Notes under the pieces: model-generated | What the model saw: only the letters and a program-made list of their open reading frames with translations | The model's database searches: none | What the model was told of the DNA's origin: nothing | NCBI GenBank assembly: GCA_024244705.1 | Contig: JAAEOK010000077.1 | Location: 62,001 to 126,000 of the forward strand | DNA: 64,000 nt | Source of the DNA: Alphaproteobacteria bacterium | GTDB taxonomy: Bacteria; Pseudomonadota; Alphaproteobacteria; JAAEOK01 | Direction of reading: 5' to 3' | Position numbers and translations under genes: made by a program | Shown: one piece after another, positions 58,572 through 64,000 of the stretch | How the letters are laid out: every line of letters begins with the position of its first letter | How positions within the stretch are numbered: position 1 is the first letter of the stretch

Positions 58572-58973
58572 ATGAGCACGACACCGGCGATAACCCCGCG
58601 GGACGATCGGGCGACCCTCAAATACACGGCCGCGCTGTTCGCCGCCGCGGCGGCGGCCGGTATCGCCGGCTATGCCGTGATCGGCTGGCTTGGCGTCGGT
58701 CTGGTCGGATTGTTTGGACTGTGGTTCGTCAACGATCATCGGATGGTACAAAGCGACGAAGACGGCGACATCGCCTATCCGGACTATCGCCGCACGCCCT
58801 ACGCCGACGCCCTCTATGAGCAGGCCCGTGCCAACCACCTTCGCCAATTGGCAGCCGAGGGCAAGCGCCAGGAGGACATCGCCGCCGAGCGCGCCTTCCT
58901 GCGCTATCTCAAGAACACGGTCTTTCTGTCGGTGATGGCGTTCGGCCTCGGCATGACAATGCTACACGGATAG
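58572..58973 (+). CDS. small membrane protein of unknown function
   Basis: 133 residues. Two hydrophobic segments near the front (LKYTAALFAAAAAAGIAGYA and GWLGVGLVGLFGLWFVNDH), a charged middle (DEDGDIAYPDYRRTPYADAL), and a third near the end (TVFLSVMAFGLGMTMLHG). I do not recognise a family. It sits 5 bp before the aminotransferase gene and 25 bp after the DksA-like gene, so it is probably co-transcribed with both. Confidence 0.55.
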   Translation: MSTTPAITPRDDRATLKYTAALFAAAAAAGIAGYAVIGWLGVGLVGLFGLWFVNDHRMVQSDEDGDIAYPDYRRTPYADALYEQARANHLRQLAAEGKRQEDIAAERAFLRYLKNTVFLSVMAFGLGMTMLHG

Positions 58974-58978
58974 GAACG

Positions 58979-59905
58979 ATGAACGATCTCGCCGCCCCCG
59001 CGTCCACCGCCGCCGCGATCCGCTATCCGAACGGTATCGCCTTCTGCGATGGCACTTTTTGTCCCATGTCGGAGGCCAAGATCTCCGTCCTCGATTGGGG
59101 GTTCCTGCGCTCCGATGCGACCTACGACGTGGTCCACGTGTGGCGCCGGCGCTTTTTCCGCCTCGACCTCCATCTCGACCGCTTCCTCAATTCCCTGGCC
59201 AAACTCCGGCTAACGGTACCCTATGACCGCGACGAGATCGCCGCCATCCTGGCCGAGTGCGTGCGCCGCTCGGGGCTCGACGACGCCTATGTCGAGATGA
59301 TCTGCACCCGCGGCGTGTCACCGACCTTCAGCCGCGATCCGCGCGATGCCGTCAACCGCTTCATCGCCTTCGCCATTCCCTTCGGCTGGATCGCCGACGA
59401 GGAACAGCGGGCGCGGGGTCTCGACATCGCCATCAGCCGGGTGCCGCGCATTCCTCCCGAATCGGTCGACCCGACGGTCAAGAACTACCACTGGCTCGAT
59501 CTCGTCGCCGGCATGTTCGAGGCCTACGACAGGGGCGCCGAGAACGTCGTGCTGGTCGACCTCGCCGGCAATCTAAGCGAGGGCCCGGGGTTCAATCTGT
59601 TCGTCGTCAAGGACGGCCGCGTCGCCACACCGGTGCGCGGCGTGCTGCAGGGGATTACCCGGCAGACCGCCCTCGATCTTTGCGCCGAGCTGGGCATCGC
59701 CGCCGAGCAGGGCGTGGTCGACATACCGTCGGTCCTGGACGCCGACGAAATCTTCATCACCTCCACCGCCGGCGGCATCATGCCGGTCACCCGGGTCGAC
59801 GGCGGAGCGATCGGTGACGGCCGGCCGGGGCCCGTGACCCGGGAGCTGACCGAGCTTTATTGGCGCAAGCACGACGACCCGGCATGGACGACGCCGATCG
59901 ACTGA
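58979..59905 (+). CDS. class IV (branched-chain/D-amino-acid type) aminotransferase
   Basis: 308 residues, PLP fold type IV. KISVLDWGFLRSDATYDVVH is the N-terminal motif, TVKNYHWLDLVAGMFEAYDR contains the Schiff-base lysine, and LSEGPGFNLFVVKDGR with ITSTAGGIMPVTRVDGG binds the cofactor phosphate. The N-terminal tyrosine/histidine positions look more like D-amino-acid or R-amine transaminases than IlvE, but the substrate cannot be fixed. It overlaps no neighbour and converges on marC. Confidence 0.83.
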   Translation: MNDLAAPASTAAAIRYPNGIAFCDGTFCPMSEAKISVLDWGFLRSDATYDVVHVWRRRFFRLDLHLDRFLNSLAKLRLTVPYDRDEIAAILAECVRRSGLDDAYVEMICTRGVSPTFSRDPRDAVNRFIAFAIPFGWIADEEQRARGLDIAISRVPRIPPESVDPTVKNYHWLDLVAGMFEAYDRGAENVVLVDLAGNLSEGPGFNLFVVKDGRVATPVRGVLQGITRQTALDLCAELGIAAEQGVVDIPSVLDADEIFITSTAGGIMPVTRVDGGAIGDGRPGPVTRELTELYWRKHDDPAWTTPID

Positions 59906-59909
59906 CCGG

Positions 59910-60539
59910 TCACGAAAACGCGCCGCTGTTCTTGATCCCGTCGAGGATGAACTGGGCGGCGAGCGCGGCCAGCAGGACGCCGAAGACGCGGGTGATGACA
60001 TTGAGCGCGGTGCGGCTGAGAAACCGGTGGATTTGTGTCGCGCCCAACAACACGACCAACGCCAACACCATAATGCCGATCATGACACCGATCACGACCG
60101 CCTGCTTGGCGTAATCGTCCTCGACATTTCCCATCAACAGAACGATGGCACCGAGCGCGCCGGGGCCGGCGAGGAGCGGCGTCGCCAGCGGAAAAACGGA
60201 GACGTCGGTCCGGGTCGTGGCTTCGGCGGCTTCATCGGCAGTGGTGCTCGAAGCGGTCGACACCCGGCCGAAAACCATATCGATCGCCATCAACATCAGC
60301 AGGATACCGCCGCCGACGCGCAGGCCGGACAACGTGACGCCGAGCCGCTCGAGCACGAAGTCGCCGCCGAGTGCGAAGACGAGGAGAATTCCGGTCGCGA
60401 TCAGAGCGCCGCGGATCGCCATGTGGCGGCGATCCCGGGCGGACGCGTTGGCGGTGATGGCGGCGAACACCACCGCCGCATCGATCGGGCCGATCGTCGC
60501 GAACAGCGTGGTGAAGGCGACCAGGGCGAGATCGAACAT
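59910..60539 (-). CDS. MarC-family membrane protein
   Basis: 209 residues from the ATG at 60539; upstream codons in the same frame are unsupported. Six helices with FTTLFATIGPIDAAVVFAAI (the N-terminal P-containing helix) and FPLATPLLAGPGALGAIVLL as the conserved repeat, ending VLLAALAAQFILDGI. The MarC/UPF0056 family was named after a multiple-antibiotic-resistance locus, but its role is unresolved. Confidence 0.9.
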   Translation of the reverse strand: MFDLALVAFTTLFATIGPIDAAVVFAAITANASARDRRHMAIRGALIATGILLVFALGGDFVLERLGVTLSGLRVGGGILLMLMAIDMVFGRVSTASSTTADEAAEATTRTDVSVFPLATPLLAGPGALGAIVLLMGNVEDDYAKQAVVIGVMIGIMVLALVVLLGATQIHRFLSRTALNVITRVFGVLLAALAAQFILDGIKNSGAFS

Positions 60540-60685
60540 CGTGGTGGGCCTCGGTGGAGCGTAGTTCCGCCTCTCGATATCAGGGGCATCGGGGCGGAAC
60601 AACCCCGATTTCCAATCTTACCGCTCGAACGCATCGCCCGAACTTCGAGTTCGCGATTTCCCGCCTAGGCACTATCGTCAGGGCG

Positions 60686-62062
60686 ATGGGTAGGTCGCTG
60701 GTGGTCTCGGTTCGCACCCGCGCGGCGCAAGCGATTGGCATCGCTCTTCTGGCGTTGGTCGCGGCGGCGCTCGGCGGCTGCGAGACCGATCCCGGCCAGC
60801 AGCGGATTTGCGTCCGCGCCACCGCGTTGTTCGCCGCGCCCGGTGGATACGTCGAGATCCAGGGTGCGACGCCGGCCGAGGATCCCGACTACCATATCCG
60901 AATCGATTACCGTTCAATCGCAGCGGATGGACGGGCCACCGACCGCGTCGTCGCCTGTGCCTTCGCCGGCAGCGGGTTCGGTTCCGGACGGTTCGATCTG
61001 ATCGGCATCTGGACCAGCCACCGGGGGGCGTTGTCGCCGCGCGAACTGTTTTGGGCCAAACGGGTACTCGATTTGAAGCCCCTCGGCGATGTCGCGGTCG
61101 AAGCGACCAAGTCGGACGTGATCGATAGGCCGGGTCCGGCGCTCGAATTCCTCTATCTGCTGCAGCAACTGATCAATGCCCTGGTCCTGGGTTCGGTCTA
61201 TGGCCTCGTCGCCGTCAGCTTCACCCTGGTCTATGGCATCATCGGCAAGATCAACTTCGCCTTCGGCGAGATTTACATGATCGGTGCCGTCGGGACGGTG
61301 CTGTGGACGGTCTTTTTCGCCGCCCTCGGCGGAGCCGGCTTGGCCGTATCCCTGGCCGCGGTATTCGTCCTGGCCGCGGCGACGGCGGGGCTCTACGGCT
61401 GGGCCAGCGAGCGGCTCGTGTTTCGGCCGCTGCGCCGGGTGCACTCGCACGCCCCGCTGATTGCCGCGATCGGTCTTGTGCTGTTCCTGCAGGAATATGT
61501 CCGTCTCCTCCATACCGGACGCGATTTCTGGCTTGCGGCCAACTTCAGCGACGGCTTCGTACTCGCCGAAGCCGACGGCTTCACGCTCTACGCCTCGCCG
61601 AAACAGCTCTGGATTCTGAGCCTGACGCTTTTGGTTTACGGCATCCTCGCCTACATCCGGGCACGGACCGGATTCGGCCGCGCCCAACGCGCCTGCGCCG
61701 ACGATACCGCGCTCGCCGAGTTGCTCGGGGTCGACGTCGATCGGGTCGTCGCCGGCACATTTGCCCTTGGCGGAGTCTGCGCCGGCATCGCCGGTTTCAT
61801 CATCGTCGAATATTACGGCGTGGCGAATTTCTTCATGGGCTTGATCATCGGCTTCAAGGCGCTGACCGCGGCCATTGTCGGCGGCATCGGATCGGTCACC
61901 GGCGCCCTGTGGGGGGCCATGATCCTGGCCATGCTGGAGGTCTTCTGGTCGGCCTATCTCGATACCGCATGGAAGGACGTCGCCGTCTTCGGGCTGTTGA
62001 TCGTGGTCTTGATATTCCGCCCTGACGGCCTGCTCGGCGTGCCCCGCGGGCGCGGCGATTGA
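60686..62062 (+). CDS. LivH-type ABC permease with an N-terminal lipobox/periplasmic extension
   Basis: 458 residues. From about residue 155 it is a branched-chain amino-acid permease of the LivH type (GSVYGLVAVSFTLVYGIIGK; INFAFGEIYMIGAV; FKALTAAIVGGIGSVTGALW; AMILAMLEVFWSAYLDTAWK). The first 150 residues are not part of LivH: a signal-like helix ends in LGGC at residues 29-32, a lipobox, followed by a beta-rich segment (YHIRIDYRSIAADGRATDRV). The residues after the lipobox could act as a tethered sensor or substrate-guiding domain. No livM, livG/F or livK is in the window. Confidence 0.78.
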   Translation: MGRSLVVSVRTRAAQAIGIALLALVAAALGGCETDPGQQRICVRATALFAAPGGYVEIQGATPAEDPDYHIRIDYRSIAADGRATDRVVACAFAGSGFGSGRFDLIGIWTSHRGALSPRELFWAKRVLDLKPLGDVAVEATKSDVIDRPGPALEFLYLLQQLINALVLGSVYGLVAVSFTLVYGIIGKINFAFGEIYMIGAVGTVLWTVFFAALGGAGLAVSLAAVFVLAAATAGLYGWASERLVFRPLRRVHSHAPLIAAIGLVLFLQEYVRLLHTGRDFWLAANFSDGFVLAEADGFTLYASPKQLWILSLTLLVYGILAYIRARTGFGRAQRACADDTALAELLGVDVDRVVAGTFALGGVCAGIAGFIIVEYYGVANFFMGLIIGFKALTAAIVGGIGSVTGALWGAMILAMLEVFWSAYLDTAWKDVAVFGLLIVVLIFRPDGLLGVPRGRGD

Positions 62063-62086
62063 TGGCCTCGGGCGCCCGACCCTATT

Positions 62087-63268
62087 TTAGTTACCGCCGC
62101 CGAGGGCCTGATAAATTTTCCGTCCGGCGCGCCCGGTCGGCGGCATGCCGAATTTCTGTTCGGCGTCGGCGATGCCGGCGCGGGTCAGCGGCCCGACCTT
62201 GCCGTCGGGTTCGCCGATGTCGTAGCCGGCGGCCAGCAGCAATTGCTGCAGATGCAGGCGCTCGGCACGCGACAGCCCGGGATCGTCGGTCGGCCATGGC
62301 GTCCGCAGGGTCGGATAGCCGGCCAGGCGGTCGGCGAGATGGGAGATCGCCAGGGCATAGGATTCGGCGTGGTTGTAGGAATAGATCGCGTCGAAATTGC
62401 GGAACACGAGGAAACCCGGCCCGCCGGAACCGCCCGGCAGGATGAGCCCGGCCCGGGCGCCGCCGGACAGCGCGCTGCCATCGGCGCGCACCACGCCGCG
62501 GTCCGCCCACGTCGATAACGTTGCCTTTTCCTGGCGCCCGACCGGACCGCCATAGCCGGGCGGAACCTTGACCTCGATCATCCACGATTCGCCGTTCCGC
62601 CAGCCCGCGCGCTTCAGGTAATTGGCGGTCGACCCGAGTGCGTCGGGGATTGAATTCACCAGGTCGCGCCGTTGGTCGCCGTCGAAATCGACGGCCAGGC
62701 GCTGATAGGTCGACGGCATGAACTGGGTTTGCCCGAAGGCCCCGGCCCACGACCCATAGAGGGCGTCGAGCTCGAGGTCGCCGCGATCGACGAGCTTGAG
62801 GGCGGCGATCAACTCGCCGCGCCAGAAATCCCGGCGCCGGTGGCCGAGGCACGACAGGGTTGCCAAAGCGTGGGGCAGGAAATTGCTGCCCGCCTCCTGG
62901 CCGTAATCCGTCTCGACCCCCCAGATCGCGGCGATGACGTGACGATCGACGCCATAGCGCCGTTCCGCCGCCCGCAGTTCGCTATCGTATTTCGCCATCA
63001 TGGCCTGGCCGTCGGCGACGCGCTGCTCGTCGACCAGATAGGCGATGTAATCCCAGATCGGGGTCTTGAATTCGGGCTGCGCCTGCGACAAGGCAAGCAC
63101 TTTTTCGTCGGGCTGGGCCGTATCGAGCGCCTGCGATGCGACCGCAGGCGCCACGCCGGCCCGGATGGCGGCGTTCTTCAGCCCGGCGACACAGGACGAA
63201 AATTCGGCCGCCGCAACTGGTCCGGTCGAAAGGACCACAACCGCTCCAACGACAAGTGCGCTTCGCAT
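62087..63268 (-). CDS. MltB-type lytic murein transglycosylase
   Basis: 393 residues. Signal peptide MRSALVVGAVVVLSTGPVAA with GGAGG eight bases upstream of the ATG at 63268. The SLT fold contains the catalytic Glu in IAAIWGVETDYGQEAGSN and GSWAGAFGQTQFMPSTYQRL. A peptidoglycan-binding domain follows (LLLAAGYDIGEPDGKVGPLT). Cleaves peptidoglycan to 1,6-anhydro muropeptides in the periplasm. Confidence 0.92.
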   Translation of the reverse strand: MRSALVVGAVVVLSTGPVAAAEFSSCVAGLKNAAIRAGVAPAVASQALDTAQPDEKVLALSQAQPEFKTPIWDYIAYLVDEQRVADGQAMMAKYDSELRAAERRYGVDRHVIAAIWGVETDYGQEAGSNFLPHALATLSCLGHRRRDFWRGELIAALKLVDRGDLELDALYGSWAGAFGQTQFMPSTYQRLAVDFDGDQRRDLVNSIPDALGSTANYLKRAGWRNGESWMIEVKVPPGYGGPVGRQEKATLSTWADRGVVRADGSALSGGARAGLILPGGSGGPGFLVFRNFDAIYSYNHAESYALAISHLADRLAGYPTLRTPWPTDDPGLSRAERLHLQQLLLAAGYDIGEPDGKVGPLTRAGIADAEQKFGMPPTGRAGRKIYQALGGGN

Positions 63269-63533
63269 GGATACCTCCTTCGGACGGCGCCGCCGTGGCA
63301 CATAGCGCTATAGATTTAGGGTCGCCGCCATCGAATTTTAACCGCGCCGTCGAAATGCCCTCGCCGCGCGTTCCGAGCCGGACGCTATCGCCCCGCGGCG
63401 GCGATGAGGCATGCGGGCCTCATGCGACCCTTTGGCGGTTGTTTACTGGGCATTCTTTGCGCTATCCCTGTGGCTTCGTAAACCATACCGCCCGGACCAG
63501 GGCCACCGGTCGCGAGTTTTCACGGAGGGGATC

Positions 63534-64000
63534 ATGACCAGCCGATTCGACGAGGTCCACAAACGTTCGATCGATGACCCGGAGGGGTTTTGGGGCGAGG
63601 CCGCGGAGGCCCTGCACTGGACCAAGAAATGGGACCGCGTGCTCGATGACTCGAACCCGCCCTTCACCCGCTGGTTCGTCGGCGGCGAGTGCAATACCTG
63701 CTACAACGCGCTCGACCGTCATGTCGAAAACGGGCGCGCCGACCAGCTGGCGCTGATCTATGACAGCCCGATGACCGGCCAGGTCAAGAAGTTCACCTAC
63801 CGCGAGCTGCGCGACAAGGTCGCCCGTTTCGCCGGTGTCTTGGCGGCGACCGGTGTCGGCAAGGGTGACCGGGTCATCATCTATATGCCGATGGTGCCGC
63901 AGGCGGCGGTCGCGATGCTGGCCTGTGCGCGGCTCGGCGCCGTTCACTCGGTTGTTTTCGGCGGTTTCGCCGCCAACGAGCTCGCCGTGCGCATCGACGA
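63534..64000 (+). CDS. prpE: propionyl-CoA synthetase, N-terminal part (cut off by window)
   Basis: 155 complete codons, no stop. Activates propionate to propionyl-CoA with ATP. SRFDEVHKRSIDDPEGFWGE is the acyl-CoA synthetase start, and CNTCYNALDRHVENGRADQL with MPMVPQAAVAMLACARLGAV and HSVVFGGFAANELAVRID match PrpE rather than acetate synthetase. GGAGG precedes the ATG. It supplies C3 units to the same metabolism as the mch/CitE pair at 8316-10264. Confidence 0.9.
   Translation, partial: MTSRFDEVHKRSIDDPEGFWGEAAEALHWTKKWDRVLDDSNPPFTRWFVGGECNTCYNALDRHVENGRADQLALIYDSPMTGQVKKFTYRELRDKVARFAGVLAATGVGKGDRVIIYMPMVPQAAVAMLACARLGAVHSVVFGGFAANELAVRID

Noticed and set aside
1-64000. tRNA, rRNA, insertion sequences, integrases or phage genes
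   Set aside because: None was found by reading both strands for cloverleaf arms, rRNA signatures, transposase or integrase motifs.

Overview
This is a 64-kb stretch of a GC-rich alphaproteobacterial chromosome, most like Rhodospirillales. The support for that is an sdhCDAB set, the ffh-rpsP-rimM-trmD-rplS-leuCD-leuB-asd gene order, dapF-mtaB-ftsY, ethylmalonyl-CoA pathway genes of the Rhodobacter/Methylobacterium type, a DUF2336 protein, many ATGA start/stop overlaps, and GTG/TTG starts. It is ordinary chromosome: no integrase, insertion sequence, CRISPR array, tRNA or rRNA was found.

Layout. 1-2021 (minus): a membrane FAD sugar/polyol dehydrogenase, large subunit cut by the window edge plus its Tat-exported small subunit. 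2137-7087 (minus): sdhC-sdhD-sdhA-creD-sdhB, with a creD-type gene inside the succinate dehydrogenase operon. 7088-8315: a 1.2-kb gap with no believable protein gene. It holds what looks like a large plus-strand structured RNA of about 0.8 kb, whose centre is an array of 82-nt modules. 8316-10264 (minus): a CitE-family lyase and mesaconyl-CoA hydratase. 10448-17878: pyridoxal kinase, two TPR-glycosyltransferases with a remnant of a third, a LysE exporter, asd and a DUF962 protein. 17934-26421 (minus): leucine biosynthesis, then ribosome and tRNA maturation genes, then ffh. 26676-34910 (plus): a glycosyltransferase, a Fe-S protein, dapF, mtaB, ftsY, two GT11 fucosyltransferase-like genes and a MgtC/DUF4010 protein. 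34924-40088: haloalkane dehalogenase, EamA transporter, YciB, NUDIX, DUF2336 and pgk. 40231-45697: a divergent type I secretion system (tolC / ABC-hlyD). 45694-50905 (minus): a P450, a frameshifted membrane protein, a methyltransferase and a UbiA-type prenyltransferase. 51215-63268: a mix including an HDAC-like deacetylase, DUF1194, a DUF1501/DUF1800 pair, a sterol desaturase, a DksA-like protein, a class IV aminotransferase, MarC, an unusual LivH fusion and an MltB-type transglycosylase. 63534-64000: the start of propionyl-CoA synthetase.

The standout is the candidate RNA at about 7446-8235. Four consecutive modules start exactly 82 nt apart (7706, 7788, 7870, 7952). Each has two hairpins capped by a GNRA tetraloop at the same offsets, while the stem sequences differ between modules and stay complementary. 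Because 82 is not a multiple of three and the loops read as GNRA on only one strand, this points to selection on a plus-strand RNA. I could not match it to any RNA class I know, and no database search was possible.

Metabolically, mch, the CitE-like lyase and prpE fit a C2/C3 acyl-CoA lifestyle (ethylmalonyl-CoA pathway, propionate). The leu, asd and dapF genes are standard anabolic genes. Several loci (TPR-glycosyltransferases, GT2, GT11 pair, UbiA/membrane-protein cluster) point to an elaborate glycosylated surface.
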